A DNA stretch of 29,953 nucleotides from an uncultured Clostridium sp. (GTDB lineage: Bacteria; Bacillota; Clostridia; Lachnospirales; Lachnospiraceae), in the NCBI GenBank assembly GCA_902496665.1, contig CABVBU010000035.1:1-29953 (forward strand), in the 5' to 3' direction. This document shows, one piece after another, positions 23,398-29,953 of the stretch. Numbering within the stretch: position 1 is the first letter of the stretch; each line of letters begins with the position of its first letter. A program made the position numbers and the translations under genes. The notes below the pieces were generated by a model. That model had not been told where the DNA came from. It saw only the letters and a list, made by a program, of their open reading frames with translations, and did not search any database.

Positions 23398-24056
23398 TAT
23401 ATTTCCACTTTCCCCTTTCTCACATGGTAGATCCGTCCGCAGACCTTCTCACAGAGCGCTTTGCTGTGGGTGATCATAAGGAATCCTGCATTGCTCTCCA
23501 TCTGATATTCCTTTAAAATATTGATGACCTGCACCTGAGTGATCACATCCAGCATGCTGGTCGGCTCATCGAGGACGATAAGCTCCGGTTTTAAGAGCAG
23601 GATCCGGGCCAAAGACGCGCGCTGCAGCTCGCCGCCGGAGAGTTCTGCCGGATGACGAAGCAGATGTTCCTCGTAGATTCCGAAGCGTTTTAAATATTCC
23701 AGCATCGACTCATATGTATACGGCAGATGGTAATGCCGATACGGCTCCGTCATGCTGCGGAGCAATATCAACTCCGGGTTGAAGGACATCTCCGGATGCT
23801 GGAACAGGATCTGAATTTTTCTTCTCGTCTCCCCACGGTAATTCATATGGATCTTATCTCCGCGAAACACGATATCCCCGGAATCCGGCTTTACGAGCCC
23901 CGCGATCATCATGCCAAGCGTGGTCTTTCCACTGCCGCTCTCCCCGAAAAGCCCCACGGTCTCCCCGGCATCCACCTGGATATCCGCATGATCCACCGCT
24001 ACAACTCCGCCGTTGTCATGGTACCGTTTTGTCAGCTCATGAGTTTCCAGCAGCAT
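23397..24056 (-). CDS. Peptide/nickel-type ABC transporter ATPase (DppF/NikE-like)
   Basis: Cytosolic ATPase of the importer, 219 residues. Walker A GESGSGKTT, Q-loop LFQHPEMSFNP, signature LSGGELQRASLARIL, Walker B LIVLDEPTSMLD and the H-loop in MITHSKALC are all present. It is about 100 residues shorter than typical DppF/OppF and lacks the C-terminal oligopeptide-ABC extension, as is common for NikE-like partners. Overlaps the upstream ATPase by 20 nt and abuts the nitrogenase-like gene. Confidence 0.9.
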   Translation of the reverse strand: MLLETHELTKRYHDNGGVVAVDHADIQVDAGETVGLFGESGSGKTTLGMMIAGLVKPDSGDIVFRGDKIHMNYRGETRRKIQILFQHPEMSFNPELILLRSMTEPYRHYHLPYTYESMLEYLKRFGIYEEHLLRHPAELSGGELQRASLARILLLKPELIVLDEPTSMLDVITQVQVINILKEYQMESNAGFLMITHSKALCEKVCGRIYHVRKGKVEI

Positions 24057-24975
24057 ATTTCCAACACCTCACTTTATGACCGCCAATGTCAAATAACGGC
24101 GGATTTTTTTTACATTGTTCCGTACATTCATGGCATCTGTCGTAATAGCGGCATCCCGCCTCCCCCTCCAGATAATCCTTATGGGGCGGCGCGAAGCCAT
24201 GATCCTCGTAATGCATGCCGTTCTCCGGCATGGCATTGATCAGGTCCCTCGTATATGGATGAAGCGGATGGTTCAATACTTCCTCCGTATCGCCATATTC
24301 CAACTGGCATGCGGCATACATCACGCTGACTTTATTGCTGACGGCTTTCGCGAACAGAACATCGTGAGTCACACAGAGCAGCGTCTCATGGTCCAGTTTC
24401 TTAAACGCATCCGTCACCGCAGCGACACGATGATCGTCCAGTCCCTTTGTGGGTTCATCTGCCAGAAGAATGTCCGCATCGGCGGCGATGCCCATTGCCA
24501 CCATGGCTCTCTGGCGCATTCCACCGCTGAACATGTGCGGGTATGCCTTTGCCTTTTCTTCTCCGGGAATCAGGTAAAACCGTTCCAGAAGCTTTGCCGC
24601 CGCCTCTATGGCCGTGCGCTTTGACTCTTTTTTGTGGATGATCCGCGGTTCTCCAACCTGGTAGCCCACAGTGAGAAGCGGATTCATGCTGCCGCCTCCG
24701 CCCTGTGGAACGTAGGCGATCTTTCTTCCTCTGAGTCCCTGCATCTCCTTTTCCGGTATTGCTAAAAGGTCCTTTCCGTCCAACAGGATCTCTCCCGTGA
24801 TCTTCGCGTTCTTCGGAAGCAGACGGATCAATGCCACAAGAAGGACACTTTTTCCGCTTCCCGTCTCACCGATGATCGCAGTCCTGCTGCCATCCTCCAG
24901 ATCCAGGGACACATCGTCCACCGCCTTTACATCCGCTCCCGCGAATTCTACTGAAACATGTCTGATCTCCAGCAT
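24037..24975 (-). CDS. Peptide/nickel-type ABC transporter ATPase (DppD/OppD-like)
   Basis: Second ATPase, 312 residues: Walker A GETGSGKS, Q-loop YVPQGGGGSMNP, signature FSGGMRQRAMVAMGI, Walker B ILLADEPTKGLD, H-loop CVTHD. The C-terminal extension HPLHPYTRDLINAMP, followed by a cysteine cluster (GCRYYDRC, CTEQC, RCW), is the typical DppD/OppD tail. In related proteins this cysteine cluster binds a [4Fe-4S] unit. The ATG directly follows the permease stop codon, with GGAGGCGGAG as ribosome-binding site. Confidence 0.92.
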   Translation of the reverse strand: MLEIRHVSVEFAGADVKAVDDVSLDLEDGSRTAIIGETGSGKSVLLVALIRLLPKNAKITGEILLDGKDLLAIPEKEMQGLRGRKIAYVPQGGGGSMNPLLTVGYQVGEPRIIHKKESKRTAIEAAAKLLERFYLIPGEEKAKAYPHMFSGGMRQRAMVAMGIAADADILLADEPTKGLDDHRVAAVTDAFKKLDHETLLCVTHDVLFAKAVSNKVSVMYAACQLEYGDTEEVLNHPLHPYTRDLINAMPENGMHYEDHGFAPPHKDYLEGEAGCRYYDRCHECTEQCKKNPPLFDIGGHKVRCWKYAAGNS

Positions 24976-25791
24976 CTACTCCGCCTCCTTTCTCTGAACC
25001 CCATAATATCCCAGCAGCATAAAGCCCAGCGTAGCCAGCGCTGTGCAGATGATCGGCGGCAGATACCACCAGTAATATCCTCGGATCACACCGTTCTGAT
25101 AAAACGCGTAATGCAGGATATTTCCCCAGCTCTTTTCGCCGAAATCGCCAAGTCCCAGGAAACTCAGGGATGCCTCTGTCATCATGGCTGTGGAGACTGC
25201 AAGCGCCGCCCTGGAGAGGATCATGTCCTTCAGGTTCGGAACGATATGTTTCACGAGAATCACAGGCGTCGGAATCCCCAGCGCCTTCTCCATCTTCACG
25301 AATGGCATTTCGCAGAGCTGCAGCACCCGCGCCCGGAGAACTCTCGCCGTTCCCGTCCACGCCGTGACGCTGATAGAGATGATCACGGACATCTTGCCCG
25401 GATTCAAATAGGCAATGAGGAGCATCGTGAGTGCCAGGCTGGGAAGCGCCATGGTGACATTCGTGACCCCCGTAATGAACCGGTCTGCCGCACCGCCGTA
25501 AAATCCGGCTAAAAGGGCAAACAGGGTTCCCAGGAATGTCACGAGAACCGCTGTGAAGATACCGATAAACAGGGAGATCCTCGTTCCGTAGATCAGTTCG
25601 CTCAGGATATCCTGCCCCACATCGTTCGTCCCGAGAATATGTTCCGCCCCCGGCTTCAGATATGGGATCCCAAGTTCATGGGGATCATATGGGGAGATCA
25701 CCGGGGCAAACACGGCAACAAGCACAAAGAACGCCACGATCACAGTCCCCCACACCATCGCGGCATTCGGGCGAAATTTTTTCTTCTTCAT
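24976..25791 (-). CDS. Peptide/nickel-type ABC transporter permease (DppC-like)
   Basis: Membrane subunit of 271 residues with about six helices. It starts with the short cytoplasmic tail and helix usual for DppC/OppC, followed by SPYDPHEL and LGTNDVGQDILSELIYGTRISL, a family hallmark. The EAA-type loop contacting the ATPases is RVLQLCEMPFVKMEKALGIP with IVPN downstream, then EASLSFLGLGD. It overlaps the upstream permease by ATGA. Confidence 0.93.
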   Translation of the reverse strand: MKKKKFRPNAAMVWGTVIVAFFVLVAVFAPVISPYDPHELGIPYLKPGAEHILGTNDVGQDILSELIYGTRISLFIGIFTAVLVTFLGTLFALLAGFYGGAADRFITGVTNVTMALPSLALTMLLIAYLNPGKMSVIISISVTAWTGTARVLRARVLQLCEMPFVKMEKALGIPTPVILVKHIVPNLKDMILSRAALAVSTAMMTEASLSFLGLGDFGEKSWGNILHYAFYQNGVIRGYYWWYLPPIICTALATLGFMLLGYYGVQRKEAE

Positions 25792-26768
25792 TCTTTTAAC
25801 CCCTCCCGTACTCTCGGATCAAGCCAACCGAGCATCACATCTCCCAGAAGATTTCCCAGAACCGTGCAGACCGCTGAGATCAGGAAACAGAGCTGTGCCG
25901 TCGGATAGTCCGAGCTGATGACTGCCGTGTAAAAGAGCTGTCCCATACCTTTCCAGCCAAAGATGACCTCCAGGATCATGGAACCAGAAAGGATGCTGCC
26001 GAGCTGGATGCAGAGCGTCGCCGAATATGGCAGCATCGCGTTTTTGATCACATGGATCAAAAGGACCCCTCTGCTTGTCCGTCCTTTCGCGTAGGCCGTG
26101 GTGATATATTCCTCTCTCCGGATCTGTGACACGTTGCTCTTCATGTTTAAGAAATTTGCCGCAGTCCGGAACAGGATAAGAAGAATAACGGGAAGTGTCG
26201 CATGGTAGGCCACATCCATCACAAATTTCATACCCGTAAGACCGCCCACCGTCATTCCGTTTACCGGGAACCATCCGACCTTGAAGGCAAATGTCACAAG
26301 AAAGATGATTCCGATACAGTTCGTCGGAACCGTATGGAAAAACAGCATGATGGGTGTCAGGATCTTATCCAGAACCCCGCCCGGTTTCCATCCGGCTGCC
26401 ACACCGAGAAGTGCTCCCAGAAGTCCTCCAAAAATAAAGGTTGGAATTCCAAGTACCAGCGTCCAGCCCGCACGGTTCAGTACGTTGTCCAGAACCGGCT
26501 TTTTGTTGGAATAGGCGATTCCAAAGTCCAGTGTCAAAACGCTCTTCATATAGTTCATATACTGCTCACCGAGAGAATCATTCAGACCGTATTTTGCCGC
26601 GATCTTATCCAGCTCTTCCGGTGAATCATACAAAAGTTCATAGTACCGTTCCTGTCCCACCAGATGCTCTAACGGATCACCCGGCATGAAATGCACCATA
26701 CAGAAGCTGATCGTGATCACGATCCACACCGTGAACACTGCCCCGGCCAATTTCTTCCAAAACCGCAT
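25788..26768 (-). CDS. Peptide/nickel-type ABC transporter permease (DppB-like)
   Basis: Membrane subunit of 326 residues. The N-terminal helix, FMPGDPLEHLVG and the LGLNDSL-like AKYGLNDSLGEQY stretch are typical of DppB/NikB. The EAA-type loop is REEYITTAYAKGRTSRGVLLIHVIKNAMLP, and the C-terminus ends LGNLLGDVMLGWLDPRVR. The ATG follows AGGAGG by 7 nt. It is separated from the binding-protein gene by 99 nt containing a terminator-like hairpin. Confidence 0.93.
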   Translation of the reverse strand: MRFWKKLAGAVFTVWIVITISFCMVHFMPGDPLEHLVGQERYYELLYDSPEELDKIAAKYGLNDSLGEQYMNYMKSVLTLDFGIAYSNKKPVLDNVLNRAGWTLVLGIPTFIFGGLLGALLGVAAGWKPGGVLDKILTPIMLFFHTVPTNCIGIIFLVTFAFKVGWFPVNGMTVGGLTGMKFVMDVAYHATLPVILLILFRTAANFLNMKSNVSQIRREEYITTAYAKGRTSRGVLLIHVIKNAMLPYSATLCIQLGSILSGSMILEVIFGWKGMGQLFYTAVISSDYPTAQLCFLISAVCTVLGNLLGDVMLGWLDPRVREGLKE

Positions 26769-26821
26769 AAAAAATCCTCCTGCAACTGCTCATTGGATCC
26801 GCAGTTACATCCTTTCCGTCT

Positions 26822-26853
26822 AAAGAAAAACGGGACGGCATCAGGCCGTCCCG
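26822..26853 (-). terminator. Partial terminator between binding-protein and permease genes
   Basis: CGGGACGG and CCGTCCCG form a perfect 8 bp stem with a 7 nt loop, followed on the minus strand by TTTTTCTTT. Such hairpins after binding-protein genes commonly let a minority of transcripts continue and protect the abundant proximal message. Downstream genes have no other visible promoter. Confidence 0.7.
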
Positions 26854-26867
26854 CGCATAAACAACAA

Positions 26868-28559
26868 TTATTTCACTGAAATATTATAGAACAGAACCGG
26901 AGTGACAACACCGATAGCGGGATAATAAACCAGGTTATCGAACTCATCGGTACGATACGGGAAGAAGCAGTCCTCCCATGTCAGGGCAAAGCCGTAAAGC
27001 TTCTCTGAAACGATCTTCTGCAGTCCTTTTACTGCCGCTACATATTCCTCGTCACTGTTTGCACCCTGAAGCGCAACATATGCGTCGTTCAGTTCCGGAT
27101 CATTTAAGGTATTGCCCCAGTCATATCCGCCGGAACCTGCAATGTCACGGTTTAAGAAGTACCAGATCGCGGTACGATAGGAAGCAACACCGCTTGTTGT
27201 ATATCCGATAAACAAGTCATAGTTTCCTTCTGTAACCATTGCCTTGTTTGCCTCAGCGCTGGTTAAAGCATCTGTGTCATAGTAGGCGTTGACGCCGATC
27301 TTCTTTAAGCCGTCTACCATGATCTCGCCGATACGGTTGAACAGTTCCTGCTGTGCCTTGCTCATCTGGGAAGATACCTTGTATGTAAACGCGGTTCCAT
27401 CCGGAAGCTCTCTGAATCCGTCTCCGTCCACATCTTTGAATCCTGCGTCATCGAGGATCTTATTTGCCTCATCTACATCTGTGTAGAATTTCCAGAGGCT
27501 GTCATCATAACCAACGTTTGCCGGCGGAATTACACCGGAACCCGGAGTCTGACCGTAGTCTCCGCAGGATGTCTGACGGATCAGATCCCAGTCGAGGCAC
27601 TTTACAACAGCCTCACGGAACTCGTAGACCTGGTTTGCGGCGGTATTCATGCCAAAGGTTGCCTGGTTGCATCCGTTGTACTGGCTGCGTCCCTCATCGA
27701 TGAAGTCCTTTCCGGAGATCACATCGAGAAGTGTGTAGCTGGTCGGGGATGCGTAGTCATACATAAAGTCGATCTCCTTGTTCGCAAGTGCCATAAGCTC
27801 TGCGTCCTTGGAAGAGTAGGACTTTAAGGTGATTCGGTCAACTTTCAGATCACCAAGGTATCCGTTTCCTTCGTAAGCGTCGAATACAACGATTCCGGCA
27901 TCTGTGTCCACGCTTGTGAGCTTGTACGGACCACAGCCGATCGCTGCGTCATCCTCTGCGTAGTTGCTCGGATCATCAACATTCTCCCAGATATGCTTCG
28001 GGAGAACACCCTGGGTGATCGGGTTGGAACGTACCCAGTAGTAAGCGTCCGGCTGGCTGAAAACGCATGTTACCTGATCGTCACTGTCTACGCGGACCTC
28101 TGTCAGGTTCTTTAAAGATGCGTTCTTGATCACATCTCTGCGGTATTCCATGGTAAACACTACATCGTCCGCCGTTACCGGCTCACCGTCATGCCAGTGC
28201 TTGTCGGTCGGGAATGTCATTGTGAGCTCGCATCCGTCATCGGAGATGTTGTATGTCTTTACAAAATATCCCTGGATCTGGTTGTTTTCGTCCAGATAGA
28301 AGAATGTCGGGTTTGTGATACAGTTGTACTGGAACTTACCAATAGAACCGGACTGGGAGTAGATGCTGGTCTCATCCGGCTGGGAACTCGTTCCGATGAC
28401 CAGATTTTCAATATGCTGATCCGCTTTTTCTCCTGCCTGAGCTGATGCCTCGACTGCCTGGGTAGTCGCTGCTGTTGTTGTTTCCGTCGTGGATGCGCCG
28501 CAGGCTGCAAGCGATAAGGACATCGCAGCCGCAAGCAACGCGGAAATGATCTTTTTCAT
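26868..28559 (-). CDS. Solute-binding lipoprotein, peptide/nickel ABC family (SBP_bac_5)
   Basis: Extracellular substrate-binding protein of 563 residues, anchored through Cys20 of the lipobox LAAC after a signal peptide (MKKIISALLAAAMSLSLAAC). A Thr/Ala-rich linker follows. Family-5 marks include LTMTFPTDKHWHDGEPVTADDVVFTMEY (about 110-137), GCGPYKL and VDEANKILDDAGFKDVDGDGFRE. The start at 28559 is chosen by the signal peptide, with AAGAGGG about 11 nt upstream; an upstream in-frame start at 28622 would add a basic tail before the signal. First gene behind the cobalamin riboswitch. Ligand unknown: peptides, nickel or cobalt chelates, or another small organic compound. Confidence 0.93.
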   Translation of the reverse strand: MKKIISALLAAAMSLSLAACGASTTETTTAATTQAVEASAQAGEKADQHIENLVIGTSSQPDETSIYSQSGSIGKFQYNCITNPTFFYLDENNQIQGYFVKTYNISDDGCELTMTFPTDKHWHDGEPVTADDVVFTMEYRRDVIKNASLKNLTEVRVDSDDQVTCVFSQPDAYYWVRSNPITQGVLPKHIWENVDDPSNYAEDDAAIGCGPYKLTSVDTDAGIVVFDAYEGNGYLGDLKVDRITLKSYSSKDAELMALANKEIDFMYDYASPTSYTLLDVISGKDFIDEGRSQYNGCNQATFGMNTAANQVYEFREAVVKCLDWDLIRQTSCGDYGQTPGSGVIPPANVGYDDSLWKFYTDVDEANKILDDAGFKDVDGDGFRELPDGTAFTYKVSSQMSKAQQELFNRIGEIMVDGLKKIGVNAYYDTDALTSAEANKAMVTEGNYDLFIGYTTSGVASYRTAIWYFLNRDIAGSGGYDWGNTLNDPELNDAYVALQGANSDEEYVAAVKGLQKIVSEKLYGFALTWEDCFFPYRTDEFDNLVYYPAIGVVTPVLFYNISVK

Positions 28560-28673
28560 TTTGTGTTTTACCCTCTTTCTCTTATTTGCGTTAAAACTGC
28601 TGCGCCTGGCACGTTTGATCATCGATCCGAACCCGTTTTTTTGCCGCCCCGGTCTGCTTTTTTACCCGCTATA

Positions 28674-28706
28674 CAAAAAAACAGCAGTCTAAATCGCGAC
28701 TGCTGC
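28674..28706 (-). terminator. Terminator in the expression platform of the cobalamin riboswitch
   Basis: On the minus strand, CAGCAGT and ACTGCTG form a stem (7 bp, extendable) around a CGCGATTTAG loop, followed by T7. It lies between the riboswitch core and the binding-protein gene, where a ligand-controlled attenuator is expected. Confidence 0.85.
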
Positions 28707-28832
28707 TTTCAAAATTACATATTCAGATGCCAGTTCTATCAAAAAGATGCCTCGGATCAACACTATGATTCCAGGCTGAAATGGCAATGCAGAAAGAAAA
28801 TCCGTAGACCGCAGATTTAAACTCGAACCCCG

Positions 28833-28980
28833 CGGCAGGTCTCCTGACTTGGGCCATGGCATTTGTTCCCTTCACGGTTTCCCATTGGATCTGAACAAAT
28901 ACGGCTTAACACAGTGACGGCATCGTTCCGGATTCTGACCGGATTCCCTTTTCACCCACCTCCCGGTGGACACCTGCAAG
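28833..28980 (-). promoter_or_regulatory. Cobalamin (B12) riboswitch
   Basis: Read on the minus strand the core has the standard elements in order: GCAGGTGTCCACCGGGAGG, GGTGAAAAGGGAATCCGGTC, AATCCGGAACGATGCCGTCA, CTGTGTTAAGCCG, and the B12 box AAGTCAGGAGACCTGCC (28834-28850). GCAGGT at the 5' side and ACCTGC at the 3' side close the core. Binding of a cobalamin normally favours the downstream terminator at 28674-28706, so the transporter and nitrogenase-like genes should be on when cobalamin is low. The 120 nt between core and terminator holds the switching segment; I did not resolve the antiterminator pairing. Confidence 0.95.
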
Positions 28981-29007
28981 GCGCACTTACATATTTAACT
29001 AGCTTGC

Positions 29008-29036
29008 ATTGTAACGATTGTGCCGGCACTTGTCAA
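29008..29036 (-). promoter_or_regulatory. Consensus promoter of the riboswitch-controlled operon
   Basis: On the minus strand, TTGACA (29031-29036), 17 bp, TACAAT (29008-29013). The start should be near 29001, just before the riboswitch core. Confidence 0.85.
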
Positions 29037-29076
29037 GGAAATTTCCGGCTTTTCTGGGATTTTTTTGAAATTATAG

Positions 29077-29109
29077 AATTCTGTGTGGCAATTTTCATCA
29101 CACAGAATT
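29077..29109. terminator. Perfect 11 bp inverted repeat after the C_GCAxxG_C_C gene
   Basis: AATTCTGTGTG (29077-29087) and CACACAGAATT (29099-29109) with an 11 nt loop, starting 4 nt after the stop codon of the gene at 29113. On the minus strand the following tract is CTATAATTTC, not a clean T run, so it is a probable but not certain terminator; an operator is the alternative. Confidence 0.55.
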
Positions 29110-29112
29110 TCG

Positions 29113-29604
29113 TTATTTCTGTTGTGCAGTTTCCTCATTTGCCAAATAGTTTTCCAGGATATCCGCCGCACATGCCGCGAGTTCCGCACACGGACGTTTT
29201 TTATAATATGCCTCAGTTCTTGCCTCCGGCTGCGGGTTTGTATCGGAATTGATTCCGTTTAAAAGTTCCCTGCAGATATAACTGCCATTTTCCTCTTTAA
29301 ATTTTTCTGCCAGCTCCTGGATCCGCCTGTAATGGTCTGCCTTTTCTTCTTTCGCCTTCGGATCTGTATATCCTTCCAAAGCGCCGCAGACCAGCGCCAT
29401 CCCGCTGACACATCCGCAGACCTCCCGAAGTCTTCCCAAACCGCCTCCGAAGGACGATGCCAGCCCCGCCGCCATCTCTCTGCTGATCCCGCGTTTTTCA
29501 AGTTCATCCGCAAACGCGAGAGTCACCGCCTGGGAGCAGTTGTAACCTTCCTTGAATAATTCTCTTGCCAGATCGCCCCTGGACTTTGAACAGACTTCCG
29601 ACAT
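29113..29604 (-). CDS. C_GCAxxG_C_C family putative redox protein
   Basis: A 163-residue cytosolic protein with the spaced cysteines of this family: GYNCSQAV (Cys23), VCGCVSGMALVCG (Cys63, Cys65, Cys73 by count), ICRELL and RPCAELAACAADI. Members are thought to be redox-active, but their biochemical role is not settled. The ATG follows AGAGG by 7 nt. It lies just upstream of, and in the same direction as, the riboswitch-controlled operon but ends at its own inverted repeat, so any functional link is conjecture. Confidence 0.85.
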   Translation of the reverse strand: MSEVCSKSRGDLARELFKEGYNCSQAVTLAFADELEKRGISREMAAGLASSFGGGLGRLREVCGCVSGMALVCGALEGYTDPKAKEEKADHYRRIQELAEKFKEENGSYICRELLNGINSDTNPQPEARTEAYYKKRPCAELAACAADILENYLANEETAQQK

Positions 29605-29636
29605 TTTTATACCTCTTTCTTCTCTTAATCCTTTGC

Positions 29637-29665
29637 TTGTTTTTTTTACCGTCTTATGTTAGAAT
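29637..29665 (+). promoter_or_regulatory. Promoter of tRNA-Gln
   Basis: TTGTTT (29637-29642), 17 bp, TAGAAT (29660-29665) preceded by TGT (extended -10), ending 16 bp before the tRNA. Confidence 0.6.
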
Positions 29666-29681
29666 ATTAATGTTATGGCAT

Positions 29682-29753
29682 TGGGCCATCGCCAAGCGGT
29701 AAGGCACAGGACTTTGACTCCTGCATTCGAGGGTTCGAATCCCGCTGGCCCAG
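29682..29753 (+). tRNA. tRNA-Gln (anticodon UUG)
   Basis: A 72 nt cloverleaf. Acceptor TGGGCCA pairs with TGGCCCA, discriminator G29753. Anticodon stem CAGGA/TCCTG with loop CTTTGAC gives anticodon TTG. The T arm contains GGTTCGAATCC. The 3' CCA is not encoded. Confidence 0.95.
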
Positions 29754-29754
29754 C

Positions 29755-29795
29755 GAAAAAAGCTGAATTTCTTTTACGGAAATTCAGCTTTTTTA
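29755..29795 (+). terminator. Terminator after tRNA-Gln
   Basis: AAAAAGCTGAATTT and AAATTCAGCTTTTT form a stem of 14 bp around a CTTTTACGG-type loop, ending in T6. The palindrome could also act on the minus strand. Confidence 0.9.
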
Positions 29796-29862
29796 TTTTC
29801 ATTCATGTCATCCACACACCGGGACCATATTGCCGCAGGGCTTTGACAGCTGCCGTTAAATA

Positions 29863-29893
29863 CAAAAAAGCCCCGGGAACTGCTTCCCAGGGA
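29863..29893 (-). terminator. Terminator after tRNA-His
   Basis: On the minus strand, CCCTGGGAA and TTCCCGGGG form a 9 bp stem (one T-G pair) with a GCAG loop and then CT6. Confidence 0.85.
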
Positions 29894-29899
29894 AATACG

Positions 29900-29953
29900 G
29901 GTGGATACAGGGATTCGAACCCTGGGCCTCCAGAGCCACAATCTGGCGCGCTA
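29900..29953 (-). tRNA. tRNA-His (anticodon GUG), 3' part
   Basis: The 3' two-thirds of a tRNA. Anticodon stem CCAGA/TCTGG with loop TTGTGGC gives anticodon GTG; T arm AGGGTTCGAATCCCT; acceptor strand TATCCAC followed by discriminator C, as expected for tRNA-His. CCA is not encoded. The 5' acceptor and D arm lie beyond the right edge. Confidence 0.9.

Noticed and set aside
29070..29075. TATAAT on the minus strand as promoter of the B12 operon
   Set aside because: No -35 box lies 16-18 bp upstream; the TTGACA-17-TACAAT at 29008-29036 is far better and placed directly before the riboswitch.
1..29953. CRISPR arrays, insertion sequences and phage genes
   Set aside because: No regularly spaced repeats, transposase-like ORFs or phage structural genes were seen on either strand.

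Overview
The window looks like a chromosomal segment of an anaerobic Firmicute, most likely a Lachnospiraceae-type clostridium. This rests on a T-box leader on tyrS, AGGAGG ribosome-binding sites, Clostridia-like protein sequences, tRNAs without encoded CCA, a Na+-type ATP synthase c subunit and an oxygen-labile nitrogenase-like system. The genus cannot be fixed from sequence reading alone.

Layout. 1-869 (minus): 5' part of tyrS behind a tyrosine T-box leader with a consensus promoter. 996-5532 (plus): an AAA-ATPase-like/PD-(D/E)XK protein in AT-richer DNA, a uracil permease (uraA) and an M20 metallopeptidase. 5669-13292 (minus): a complete F1Fo ATP synthase operon (atpZ, atpI-like, atpB, E, F, H, A, G, D, C) with its promoter. 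13441-14321 (minus): a small lipoprotein. 14435-14691 (plus): a gene-free stretch with several helices and a strong terminator, probably a structured RNA. 14864-17015 (minus): a pepT-like M20 peptidase and a membrane-anchored NERD-like protein, each with almost the same promoter. 17246-18784 (plus): an AbgT-family transporter.

18858-29036 (minus) is the most interesting part. A consensus promoter drives a cobalamin riboswitch with an intrinsic terminator. Next come a peptide/nickel-type ABC transporter (binding lipoprotein, two permeases, two ATPases) and, with overlapping or abutting genes, two nitrogenase component-1-like subunits, a NifH-type reductase and a compact NifB. A strong hairpin closes the run and overlaps the ribosome-binding site of a possible 27-residue ORF. 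The tight packing indicates one transcription unit that is on when cobalamin is scarce. It would import a substrate or metal complex and reduce it with a nitrogenase-like enzyme whose cofactor is built by NifB. The component-1 pair keeps three plus one P-cluster-type cysteines but seems to lack the FeMo-cofactor Cys and His ligands, so dinitrogen is unlikely to be the substrate.

29113-29953: a C_GCAxxG_C_C redox-type protein (minus), tRNA-Gln(UUG) (plus) and a partial tRNA-His(GUG) (minus) entering from the right edge.

Separately, three intergenic sites (7523-7590, 11570-11611, 14793-14833) share a palindromic element. Two of them keep the same stem-loop design with compensating base changes.
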